DNA of 64,000 nt from Antedon mediterranea (Eukaryota > Echinodermata > Crinoidea > Comatulida > Antedonidae): contig NC_092679.1 in assembly GCF_964355755.1 (NCBI RefSeq), forward strand, positions 7,130,001 through 7,194,000. Direction: 5' to 3'. Below are positions 34,063 through 46,693 of this stretch, in pieces (the first letter of the stretch is position 1; each line of letters starts with the position of its first letter). Under the pieces are notes generated by a model. That model saw nothing but the letters and a program-made list of their open reading frames with translations. It searched no databases and was not told the origin of the DNA. Both the position numbers and the translations under genes were made by a program.

Positions 34063-37000
34063 ACTCACTCGCGTGAGATATGGTTTTAACTAATGAGTAA
34101 TCCAACTTTTTACGGTATCTGATTTAATAACTCGTTGAAATGTGTAAGCTACGGTACTATTCCCTTTTGACGGTGTGTTAATATTTGGTTAGAGTTGTTA
34201 TGAGATAACATAAACTTTGGGCGGCTGTTAAAACCCAATTAAACGTTGTAAACTTCTTGTCTTGATTGATTGATCGATGGGTGTATTGAAACACCGATTC
34301 GTAATACGGTTTTTTTTTATTCGGTACCGTTCTTGATCGATTAGGGGATGTGTTGCGATATAATAAAATTTGAGTAGCAGTGTTAAAACCCAATTATTGA
34401 AAGTAACTTTGATGCCGAAAGGCACAGCATTGAAATACGGTATCCTTCACCGTTCTTCAAGTTCATTACGATTGTAACCATTCAGAACTGAACTATGAAA
34501 ACCTTCACGTCCCTCCTCCACAATCTTTGCGTCACCATGCTATTCGGTTTCAGACATTTGAAAAAACCATAAAGTAATTTATTATCTGTGTCGTTATGAC
34601 TTCTCTAATGTCTTGAATGCAATATAATCATCACGTAGACATACTTCAAAATGCCTACATCTCGTAACATTTGCCACATAGGCCTAAACTCGTTGCCTTT
34701 TTATGGTCTATTTATTTATTCAAATTTCAGAATGGGCTTTGTTATTTTCAACAGGTTGTACAAATCGAGTAAAATAGCATTAGTGCGCGGTAGAAACAGT
34801 AACACATTATCTAATACTTTACCCCCAGATGCATAAGTCATTTCGCTACTACAGGTTTGATAGTAGACATCGTATTCAGGTCATTGAATAGAGATAACCT
34901 TATACCCGGTGATCACTTAAAGTTTTCAGCAGCTTAGGAAAGTTCCATGATACAGTAACACATATTCGTCATATGTTATCTTTAGATCTTTAGGTATCAA
35001 TATAGTTGTGGTGAACGAAGTGCTAAACAAGTCGATAAATGAAGGAGTAGGCCTATACTAACGACGGACGGACGAGCGGGCTGAGATATTTCTTTACCAA
35101 CTTAAGTCGGGGACCCCTCATGAAACGTCACAACAAGAATATTAGTAGTCTTAGACTGCAAACGTTTTACTTTATAGTGAGAGAGTAATGAAAAGAAAGA
35201 ATGGAAAGAATAGGCCTAAGATGAGTAATTTATTTACTAATTAGCGAGTTTAATAATATTGGGTTTTATTGTTTTAAGCTTTTTAATTTCAACTTTTTCT
35301 ATCCGGATAGCCTTAGGCCTATTTGGTATTCGAAAAAAAAAATAGAAATGATTAAAATGAAATTGTTAAAACGTTTACTTACTTTAAAACAACCGTTGTG
35401 ATCGGCAATCCTACTAACAGTGACATTAAACCGATCGTCATTCATTGTTTGGAGTCTTTATATTGCAATCATAAATTGTGATTGATATCATCCTGTAAAA
35501 TTTCTTATAAATGTTTCGTGAGTTTAAATCAAACACAATTACCACTTCAAAGGCCGTCGGTCGAATAGACGGGCGACATCGAAAGGTGTGTCTGGTGTTG
35601 GCAGACGGGTAACGGAGTACAGCGGCAACTTCTTCATTTTGCTAATCGCTTTACAATTGCAATTACAAACAATTATATAAATACTGAAACATGATAATAA
35701 GGTATGTCTTATATCTTATCTGCGTTATATTGTTACTATTCATGTTTATGACATTGTAAATCGTTTCTTTTGTTCGTTTTAGAGTAGCCCTAATTTAGTG
35801 TGGAATGGTACAGGCGAGCTGTATTGAAAATCAAATATTGCCTCGAACAAAATTCAGTCACAGAATAGTTATGAAGAGGACATATTTGGGACCCCTCAAA
35901 GTGTTCCCTTAATATAGTGGTACCTCCTGAGAGGTTGCCGTTCCTCATTCGTTTCACAAAAAAATGTCCCCTGAATTATAAATATGGCGTTAACAAACAA
36001 ACAGAAAAGGAATAAACATAACAAAAAACTTACCGTAGAGATTAGGCCTTCATGATTCATTGGTGGAAAGGTCATCATTTCCATTTATTATATCATGCAT
36101 ATAAATATATAAAATGGAGTTGCTCTCTGAGACACAAGTATAAAACAGAAAAAAAAGAAACATGATTCGATTGGATAAAATGGAGAAAGCCCCCCCCCCC
36201 CCCCCCTTACCGAACTCTATAGTTTAACATTGATTTATTTTTATCATTATCATAATTCTTAGATATCAGTAATAAAATGTTTTAACACTCTAATACCCCA
36301 GTATTAAAATGAATAGGCCCTAGATGATAACAAAATATATAATTAATTATTCAATTTCGTCAGTACTTTTTGAACGTTACTTTAAGTTAATATATATGAT
36401 GGGCTTATTGAATAAATTACTGCATGGAGGAAATAATAATTATTATTTTTTCCTCCATGATTACTGTAACCATAGACAATTAATAAAAATCACATTGTTT
36501 GACTTATTGTTGCAGGTCCGGTTATAAGCGCCATGCTGGTATGCTGATGAGTTATATGACGTCATTACAAAAATTTTATTACCGTGCCATTTCGTAATAA
36601 TGTTAGTAGTAAAGGAATTTATTGTTTTCACTTGTCACTTTTAAAGTGTAAAATTTCAGTTATAGGTCTAAGACTCGAAGCTGAGTTGTCTAAGATATGG
36701 TAGGCCTACTGTTTTTAAAGATAACTAGGCCATACTATAACTACTAAAATATTGGTGTTTTTGTTAAAAGCCATTTAAATTGATATTCACTTTGACCAAA
36801 AATGTGATCCAAAAAAAAATTATTAACTTTATTAAAACTGCAAAATGGCCTAGAAAGTCTTATTTTAATAATATTAACTTTTCATGTTTTTTTACATCGT
36901 TAACTAAGCCTATTACGTTTTGTAATGTAACAAGATATCCTTTGCCTGAATTATGACAAAAACTATATATCGCCCTCAAACCGTTAACCACTTTTTTAAC

Positions 37001-39627
37001 TGCAGAGGGCGTAAGTTATCATTTCTATTATTCAACACACAATAGTAACGTTTTATTTTCCTAACATAATAAATTCCTCATCCTCGTCTAAATTTGTAAT
37101 ATTACTAAATTATTTAATGTATCTGAAATATTCTAATACAATATTTTAATACAAAAATCGTATTAATGTCAAGTTTTTTTAAAACTCGTTTAAGTAAATT
37201 ACGGCCGATTTATTTAATAATAATATTTATTGAAGGAAGCTACACCTTTACAACTGGCACACATTCATACACGGTGCGTTCTTAAAATAAATATATAGAC
37301 AACAAACAGATACAAAATAAATACAACAAACAGATACAACATAATTATTAGTTAATAATAACTGATATTAATGAGAAACTAATAGTTCATTTCTATAGGC
37401 TTATAAGTGGTAGGTATTCATATTATTTCCAAAGAGCGAAAATGGCGCGACGTATAGGGCTATACCCTGACAACAGTCGGTACACTAAACTTTAGGATGT
37501 CGATATAACAGGGTTATAAAACTAATTGATAAGAACCATAAATGAAATCAAGGGAAAGTGAAATGGTTTACCCAATACAATCACTTTTACATGTATTCTT
37601 TAGACAATGGTCAATAATATTATATATAAATATAAATATGTATAAGCACATAATATTTAGTCATAGTGACTGAAAACCGTTTTAACACAAAAAAATACAA
37701 ACTTTAAATTTTGTTTAATGTCATCATCAAGGAGTTGTTATAGTAGGCTATAATTCTTGCTCAATTAAGCCTAATGTTACATAACTTCATTACTCATATC
37801 TCACACTACAGGGAAGAGTGAAATGTTCCCTGCTCACACTAAAAACAACTTTTTGATCAACAACAAACATCCCGTCCTTGAGGTTGATTGGCCATTGTCT
37901 GCTTTAAAACATCCCCTAACGGCAACATTTTAACAAACCGGAAATAATCCAAGGGGACACTTGCATTTTCCAATTTCTAATATATAAGAATCAAGAGATA
38001 AATGTATCAAATACGATGGCTTAATAAGGTTTCGCATTCACTAGGCCCAATAGTTTTAACAAGGCAAACAATAGGATGAATGCAACAGACGATCGCCGCT
38101 CATTCAAAGCACCAGTTAAGCTGCCTATTTTCACACTTTCTTTAAATGTTCTTAATGTGGCTCTTTTGTTTATTTTAAATCAGATATGGTCGGATTTGTG
38201 CGCCATTTTCACAGATTATCTGTTTTGGACCGCTACTCAAACTCCCCAGCCTACAATCTGTAAAAGGCGCTTAACAACGTCCCGAAGCTACAATTAGCAC
38301 ATGATAAACTAATTGCAATGGTGATAATATAGAATAGAATTGAATTGAATTGAATTTAAATAAAATACAGTAATTGTATATACAGTTTGTTACAATCACG
38401 GTTATCCATACCCGGTGTGTTGGTATTTTGTTCATCAACCATGGGGAAATACATACTGAAAAGATTAGAAATTAAAATTAATATTATTATCTTATTTCCT
38501 CATATCATTTGTTTATTCATTAACAACAGTTTTTTAGTGTTATGATTATGAAACGTGTTAGCAAAACTCACGTATATTTATGGTGTGCTTTTTGTCTCAT
38601 GCTGTTCCGTTGCGCAATATTGGATTTATGTGAATTGTTTACTCTCACTTCTCCAGAGTCCATTGTTACTGAAACAAAATTATTTCACCTAAGCAAATAT
38701 TTTTATTGCACTTGTGATTATGTATAAAACATTATTTATACCTATAGTCCAATTTTGTTATTCAATTTATTTTTCTAAATTTTTTTTGTCTTGTTTTCTC
38801 CTCAATATATTGTTGGAGAAACGAATTAAATTATTGCTCCTATAAATCATATTGTTTTAAAAGTTAAATCTCGTAAAATAGTAAAACTAAAAAAAAAAAC
38901 ACAACAAACTGCACCTTAATTGTGTCGTTCCTGTTATCATCCATTATGGTAGTCAGTCCAAACTTTTATTTTGGCAGCTAAATCTTAAATAATTTACTGT
39001 AATTTATTGTTAATGTTTTCTCTGGTACATTACCGAATTTCGTTATCTGTGAAATGAGGGAGTAATATTCACACCGCTTTGCGATAATCCGCCGTCGTCC
39101 AGTACCGCACACAGACCGGAGGCAGGATAGATAACGTACTTAATATATTGGGCAAATTAATACATTACCAATAAACAATTAAAACATCAAAGCGGCAAGA
39201 TAAGTATTCAAAGTCTTGAGTTAAGTTTATGTATTTTATAATCAGTAACATTTAAATCCAATGAAATTGAGACAAAAACACAATTCGATAAATAGGCCCC
39301 TATATATAATATATATATATATATATATATTTTTAAGATAGCATAACTGCTACTACATGATTTATATTTACTAATTTTTCTGTTAAAATTTTAATTTGTG
39401 TGTCTGATTTTGTCCGGTAATCCTATCAAATGTTCCAATTTTACTCAAACTTAATGCTTGAAAATGAATGTTATTTTACTTTTGAACTGTGAGTTTAATC
39501 AATAGGTTACTGGTAAAAGTATATTTCGTTAGTCTCACTTTAAACAAATTTTAAAGTCAACAGTGTAGGCATATAACCAACATTTCTTTATTTTTACGAA
39601 TTAGACAAATAACATTTCGTGTATTAA
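34063..39627. other. Gene-poor region between OST-alpha and FoxA, part 1
   Basis: No convincing gene. Noted items: a roughly 157-bp tandem duplication at about 34222-34455 sharing TGTTAAAACCCAATTA; two short ATG-plus-donor segments on the minus strand (35445-35383 and 36084-36034); a C18 run near 36189-36206; a copy of the interspersed repeat near 36778-36900; a LINE-tail-like stretch at 37208-37340; a TTGAATTGAATTGAATT microsatellite near 38335-38357; and an (AT)n run at 39303-39330. Confidence 0.45.
37208..37340 (-). mobile_element. Possible non-LTR retroelement 3' tail
   Basis: Minus strand ends in AAT-rich tail (AATAAATATTATTATTAAA on that strand) preceded by GTTGTAAAGGTGTAGC, a layout like the LINE tails at 10.6 kb and 43.95 kb. 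No coding part, so tentative. Confidence 0.35.
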
Positions 39628-40130
39628 TTTATTTGATTTGATTTGATTTATTCAATATCGGCTCAATACAAATACAACAGAAAACATTAAAAAAATAATG
39701 AAACAAAAAGCCAGGATTGTCACAAGCGAACCCAATCACTGTTTAAAGACTTTCCTTTAACATAAATAAAATATAATATAAATATAAAACAAATGACGAG
39801 AAAAAATTTATTAATAAAAATCTAAGACATGATGTAAAAAAATACAGCAGGGACCAGGTAAAATCAAAAGAAATAGTGTTGGCGAAGACTAGTCTCGAAT
39901 TCTCGAAACCTGCCAAGGAGAGCAAGCTCACTTAAATCAGAGGGAAGACCATTCCAAAGTTTACAGAATCTAGAAAAGAGTGAAGATTGAAAACAGACAG
40001 TTCGAGCAAAGGGTGGCCTGAATAGAAGATCAAATTTGTGACGAGAAATAGGAGAAAAAAAAAGAAGAAACATCGAGTATCTTGTATTCATTCGCGGTAC
40101 TATACGTACAATTTATTTGTATCAACAGAA
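39628..40130 (-). mobile_element. Non-LTR retrotransposon 3' fragment
   Basis: On the minus strand 40130-39864 encodes a LINE C-terminus: MNTRYSMFLLFF, HKFDLLFRPPFARTVCFQSS, then FSRFCKLWNGLPSDL (the family's L-W-N-x-L-P mark) and FETSLRQHYFF before the stop. A 3' UTR follows, and a tail of AAATCAAATCAAAT repeats at 39628-39650. 5'-truncated and inactive. Confidence 0.75.
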
Positions 40131-43100
40131 TATATTATTGTAAGAACTATAGGACCGTAATTATATATTTTGAATGACACTTTCAGTGCTAAAGCATTTA
40201 TTTCCAAAGTGTTTCAGTAGAGAACATTAACAATATAATAACATAACAAAGTAATTTGCATTAAGTACACACATTTGAATTACCCCAAACACCGTGCCCA
40301 TCCCCTCCTAACTCTCGGTCTCCTCCAATATAAAACAGACAGAATGTATATATCTCCCCTTCGCGTCAATCAATACTTATTTCGTCAGCAGGGGAGATAT
40401 TAACACTCAATACCCCTCACGATGCAAAGCAGCAGCAAAGCCCTAAATGGTAAATGTTTGTTGTTAGTCTCGAGTACACAAAGAACGATCAAAATGTAGG
40501 TACTTTACTTACTAATATACAAACACATGTAATTTAACTAATATGCTAAATCTGTTGAATTTGCATTGAATTTCTAAATCAGGAATTTATTTTTTGTGTC
40601 AAATATTTATTGTCTGGATTAATGCATGAATTAAAACGACTTCTATTTGGAGACCTGCAAATGACAGACGGTGGATTAAGTCAGTTTCAGACGATATGAT
40701 TTTGGTAGTTTGATTTTAGGCTCTGGAAGGCCTAATCCTGTTATCATCAGCATGGTACGCTTATCGGTATGCAAGTGATTTAATGCAATAATGTTCACCG
40801 GCCTAGAAAACTAGTAAGTGTAATATTAAAAGAAAAATAAGGAAAAACAACAGTAATTATTTATATAGAATTTGTGCACTATCACGTTTAATATTTAATG
40901 ATTATTCAGTTGGTTCAAGTTTTACAAATACTGTTAAAGTATAGTAGTGATTTTACTGTAGTATTATTCTAATATATGCCTTTTTTTGAATTGAATTGAA
41001 TATACCAAACGCGGAGTGAACGGCTGGTTGAGCGAAAAAAAACACAATCAGATAGACCACTGTCTTTACCTGATTCTGGCGTCATAATAATAATTTCTGG
41101 TTTTGAAATAGCACTAAAGAACATAGTCATAAGTGCATATATTCTAATGAGTGAATAATAATTGAATATTGTCGCTTCAGTTTGTGGCTAATTTGCACAT
41201 AAAGCTATCACTTTGAAATAAAATGAGCGTGAGTAACAATATCGATTGTCACTAATAGGCGGTAATTCGACACCAAAGTCAGACTATCTAACGTTTCACT
41301 AATGACATGTGTTATCATACAATTTTATCGGCATATATAGGTTGATTCATTCCTTTTAAATTTATTTTTTCCCTTTTATAGGCCTAATAGTAGTTTTAAA
41401 TATATTTCTGAAATAATTTGTATGATTAATTTTATTTATTTATTTATTTTATTTAGAGTCTGTGAGTTAGGAACTGAAGATTGTAGACTTCTTGCAACAG
41501 ATAGTCAGGAAGTCAACGTACGATTGATCCTATGTGTAAATGTTTAAACGTATATCGAATTTAAACAAAGCTAAAAATTAGCTACTATAATCGTTTTATC
41601 GTAAATATTTCGATAGGCCTGCGTTAAAGAATGTAGGCCTATTTTTATTGCATTGCATAATTAGATATATTTTTGTAATTGGAAAAAATTGTAGAAATAG
41701 CATGTTGGTTATGACTGAGAACTTTACGAATTTCAACTTGAATTGGTCTGCATGTGATTAAGTTAGGCCTACCATTCGAACGATGTAAGCAATATAATAA
41801 TGACTAATAACAGGGAGATCTCCCTGCCATCAACAACCTTATCAGACAACTTGATATTATGAACAATTGGATCAATAATAAAAACAATAATTCATGCAAA
41901 GCTTTTTGAGACCACACACTGGATTTAATCTACTCTTGATTGCGGCTTGTTTATTCTTGGGATTTTGCAGGCCTTGTTCTTTTTGAAAATACATAATCCG
42001 TAAAGTGGTTATTTTATATCCAAAATTGTTGTTCAGACTATTTGCGCGCGCGCGTGTTACCGTATATGTCAATTGAGTACGCGTACTACGTTAATTTAGT
42101 GTGAACGAGACCTAATTTGTGTTTTTACGTAAATTGTAATTTGCTATTTGCTAGGCTTGTATGTCAATTTTGTATCTTATTTTGGGGGAAGGCCTACCGT
42201 ACGTTATGCCGAACAGACACTGCAAGTTACGTGGTTTTTGCTTACATGGGCGCATGGTACATTCAGAGCATGGCCAGTGATTATCATTTTTATTAAGATG
42301 TTAAAATAGCTGTAACACCCGAACTGTCTTTATTTTTAAAGCGAATCATTTTTCTTTTAAAAGTCATTTCAAACTCCCAGAGGCCTGAACGACGTGTGGA
42401 CAACTTAATACTAAGTGGACGGTGGCCTTACATTGAATAATACCTTTAATTGCTATATAATACATCCATTTAAACCTCTATTCATCACCTAAACATCTTA
42501 AGGTGTCATTTGTTGTGACAATTATTAACCAACGGCATTTTAGATTCAACACCTTGAGAACAAAAGCCGACGTGAGATACACGAAACGCCAATTTATCTT
42601 GAATGGGTTCAAAACAATACCTCGTGTAGGCCTAAATGAAAGGCAGCACCTGGGTCTATGCTTCTACATAATTGTAATGTAAAATAGAAATCTCAAGTGT
42701 CACGTGCGAGAGATGTAAGTATTATTATTACGCGTACAGAACGTCATACGCACTATGGACAGCCGTACGAATGTATCGGATTCCGCAATACTCAATCGGC
42801 GTGATTTCTCGAACACTCGACTAAAGTATCTGGTTCATTCGGATCGAATTTTGTGGTTGTTTAGATGCATACATCAATTTCATGGCAATCAATTTATTTG
42901 ATACAAACAGAGTATTCTCATACATACTTGGGATTTATTTTACAACATGCGCGCGTTTTCACACATTATCATAATTCATTAACAAATTAGTGTTTTCTTT
43001 TGTCTTCCGTGAATCTCTCATACTAAAGCTTGGTTCCCATTGAACGCAACGCAATGACGTATGCGCACTGTCATGCAAGTAATTTGTTAGGCGATAATCA

Positions 43101-46100
43101 AATTGATCGAGTTTTTAATATCTCCACATGATTCTGTTTTTAAATGAATCTAAATTTATATTTTCTCTCTAAAATAATCAAAATATACCCTTTATACAAC
43201 AAATAGTTTTTTAACCTAAAATACACGGGTTCAACAAAATGTTAAAGAAAACGAGCTTCCTCCAGTCGTGTTGTTCAATGCGAGGTATTGAATGCGAGGT
43301 AGTAATAAACTTGATAATAATAATGAGTTCAATGACCTCTTATGATTATTGTTTCCGTGGTATTCCAGAAGGTAAAGTGAAAATGAGGAACTAGGCTTAC
43401 CTATTAATTGTTTTAATTGTTCCTCGATCACTTTTTATCATCGAACATTGACTTATGTACATATTAAGATTAAAGTATATATTTAAAAACAAAATAAACA
43501 ATTGTATTCAACAGTTATGTCGTCATCAGGAATGACCTCTCGAATGACCTCTTGTATTATAATAGAATCTCATTTGTTATTACATACCGTAATTACTGTG
43601 TTATTTTTAAAGAACTTTTGTTTTAATATTTCGTTTTTTTTGTTGACAATTTAACTTTTAAGAAAGGCCATTAATTCCCTGGTCACACTTAACTAAAGTT
43701 TCTATTTAACCAAATATTTTGACAATTATACCACTTCCTATTTCGATCGAAACATTGAATTATAATTTACATATCATTTATTGTGTGTATATATACAGTA
43801 TAGTACTTTTGCAACACAAGCAAGCAAAAAGAGAATAGAAATCATTCCAGTAAATACTTACAATGTACCAATGTTAAATAATATCTCTTGCATGGAGGAA
43901 TTCCATGAGTTAATGGTAAAACGTAGCTGTCTTTTTAATGATAATAATAATAATAAATATTTAGATCGAAACTTTTTTTTAAAGTGGCCCATATGCGTAT
44001 GGTGCGTCCATACAATTACAATTATTATTAAAATTTGAACATCAAAATTACTTAAAAACTATACAAAAATATGGAAAATAAAAACTGAAACTAAAACAAG
44101 CAACTTTCAAACACAGCATAAATCTCATGAGAGTGATTTTTTCATGAAATAACGTTTTATGAATATATTGTACTGATGTGCTACAATAATGCCAATGTTT
44201 GCAATTACATACAGTGATTTACTCTTTACTAATTGTTTATGACACACAGGCCAACGGATGCCAACGCTAACCCTTTCAAGTGCCGCTTATTTGTGTTGTT
44301 ATTGTTCAGATTGACGTTCGTTATTTCATGTCATTTCATAATGACAACAGTAATTTAATGTTGCATATGTTCAAGTTCTATGCAGGGAATTATAGTGAAT
44401 GTCACTCTTCCCTGATATTACGCTGATGTTATTTTATATAGGCCTAAACTACGGAAAAACTCCATGTATAGTAACTTATTTCTCCATGATACAAAGAAAC
44501 ATAATTTTACAGAATAAAATGTAAAATAATTGCAGAATCATAACTGTAAGAAAAGTGAAACAATAAAATAGCACTGATAATTAATTCCGACAAAAAATGA
44601 TTTATTTTTTAAATATCTTAAAGATATAATATTTTCCCAATGAAAAAATAATTATTTTTAATTTTTTTGTTGAATATGTCATTTTAATGTCACATAATAG
44701 CTATTTACTTGAAAAAATTAGGGTCCAAAATAAAGTATTTACCTTAGAAAACTGTAATTTAAAGCAAAAATAGTCAAATTTTCTGTAAGACAATTATTTT
44801 TTGGGTTAAATTTAACTGTTTATGTTGTCTTATTATAAGTGAAATCATATTTTTTGTTCGTTTTTTATGGAATAACTTCATTAATGACCTATACAAAGTC
44901 GATTTTATAAATCTTCATTTCTGGGGACAATACATCAAGTGACATAATATACCGTAATCAACAACAATTCTAAATTTGTTCGGTTGCTTTATTGAATTGA
45001 TTAATATAAAGCAGTATAAAATCTAATCCAATATACGTTGTATTTTATGAGTTATTATTTTATTTTCATAAACATTTATAAATCATTAAGTGATTGTTGC
45101 AATAAAGACACAATGGGCCATGCTTCTAATACCCACGCCCTCGATATGTTTACGTAATGCGATCTTCTCGGTTTGGAATGATATGAACTGTTGTTTAAGC
45201 ATGGAGCTATAAACAGCTCCATTTGTTATAGCTCCATGGTTTAAGCAGAGAGTTTCATGTTTTAAGACACCTTTTGCTGTATGTAACACAGCATTTACGA
45301 CACCTGTTCGGTACACCGTTAATTCGTTAACAATGTTTGAAAAGTACTTAAACATGGGAATTAATTAAGTTATTTTGAGTAAAATTCACCTCTAATCGAG
45401 TGACAATAGAAGAACAAAACGGAGTGGTCTAAATCCACTAATTGTGTGAAAAGTTAAGAGTGCTAATATGACGATATTTATACGTGTTTGTGCATAATAT
45501 GGAAGGAAGAGTGGAGATAATCTTCTATGTTAGATAATGAACATCGTGGCATAGGAATTCAATTCAGGTGTTTACAACAGAAAGCTAAAAATATCCCATC
45601 AGATTCTCAATCATTTTTAGTTTTAAATGTCTGAATAGGCCTATAGAGTGGTGAAACAATTTAAAATCATATTTATTTAACATGAAACTCGTTTTATAAT
45701 TTAGTGAGATCTATTAAATTAATACGGTACAATTAAATAATATTTTTCTTGAAAGAAAATATAAAATTCGTTTATTACATAACACAAATGCAATCATGTC
45801 ATGAACAACAGTTTTACTGTAATAGCGAATTTATTTCCATTTATACTGCGAAAAAAAGAGTTTTTATTTTATTTTTTTAATTTAGAACGGTGGTATGATA
45901 ATATCAACAGTAAAAGTAAAGTAATATAAAATGTTAAAATTTAAATCTTTCCAATTTGAATGTAGCCACAGTAAGTTAGTTTTTTAATTTATAATACATT
46001 TATACCGGTAGCCTTATTTTGAACGGTCGTATAAATGTAACGAAATGTAAAAATATATGGTTTTCAGTCTCGTGTTCAAAAGCCAATATTTAATAAACAA

Positions 46101-46380
46101 CTTTAATACACCAATTAATATAGCCTAATTCATGTATTGTATACACAAATTGATGTGATCATTTGGTTGGCTAAGCAAATTGAAAATCACCGCAAATATC
46201 ACCGACATATCTCTTCTATTTTTCCTGTTGCTTTTTGCGGTGTCGTTTGGGGGTTTTCGGTGCCGCTAATTCTTATTATACTACAACAAGATAAGTAAGT
46301 TTAAAACACAGTGACGGACACCTTTAAAAAAGTGACGCGGACACAATACACGCATTGTAATTGGGTGTTGTATGATAAAG
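40131..46380. other. Gene-poor region upstream of FoxA
   Basis: No gene recognised. Contains a (TTTA)n stretch at about 41430-41456, a GCGCGCGCGCG run at about 42044-42055, the second copy of the GACGCAACGCAA repeat (about 43031-43090), a LINE-tail-like stretch at about 43940-44040, a copy of the interspersed repeat at about 44640-44870, and a small perfect hairpin at 45197-45234. Such long non-coding flanks are usual for developmental regulators and may hold FoxA enhancers. Confidence 0.45.
43940..44040 (-). mobile_element. Possible LINE 3' tail
   Basis: AATAATAATAATAA microsatellite next to ATATTTAGATCGAAACTTT and a TGGCCCATATGCGTATGGTG segment, as in the 3' ends of 5'-truncated retroelements. 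No ORF left. Confidence 0.35.
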
Positions 46381-46693
46381 GAGACGTAATTGACGAATGA
46401 GATGGCTCGGTCGGTTGACGTAGCTACAATAGGCGGGGGAGGGACTAATTAATTGCCGGTTATTTACTTACGGGGTCACTTAACAGCGATCATTTGACTG
46501 CAAGTTGTGAGTACACAACGGATTCAAAACGTACTTTGCTCACTATACATAAAACCTGAGTTTGAAAAACTGTTTGGTGTGTAATCATAGAAGTGGCTGC
46601 TTGTGTACAAAGACGAGAAATTCACTTGAATATTGAGTGTTGGGCATCCCCAGGCAAATAGTCAACAACCAGGCCAGGACGACAGAAACAAGT
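46381..46693 (+). promoter_or_regulatory. FoxA promoter and 5' UTR region
   Basis: Just upstream of the FoxA start: a GC box GGCGGGG (46432-46438), AATTAATT homeodomain-type sequence (about 46447-46454), TATTTACTTA at 46461-46470 which fits the forkhead core (TRTTTAC), and TTCACTTGAA at 46621-46630. No TATA box is evident. The transcription start is not known. Confidence 0.55.

Noticed and set aside
38076-38297. Plus-strand ORF of 73 codons with a hydrophobic middle
   Set aside because: No family recognised, no splice partners; isolated in the gene-poor region.
45086-45355. Minus-strand ORF of 89 codons
   Set aside because: No recognisable family, no splice or promoter support, and it runs through the 45.2 kb hairpin.
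46637-46693. Upstream extension of the FoxA frame
   Set aside because: Open but lacks an ATG; the first ATG (46694) is followed by the SPKPGYP stretch and is the simpler start.
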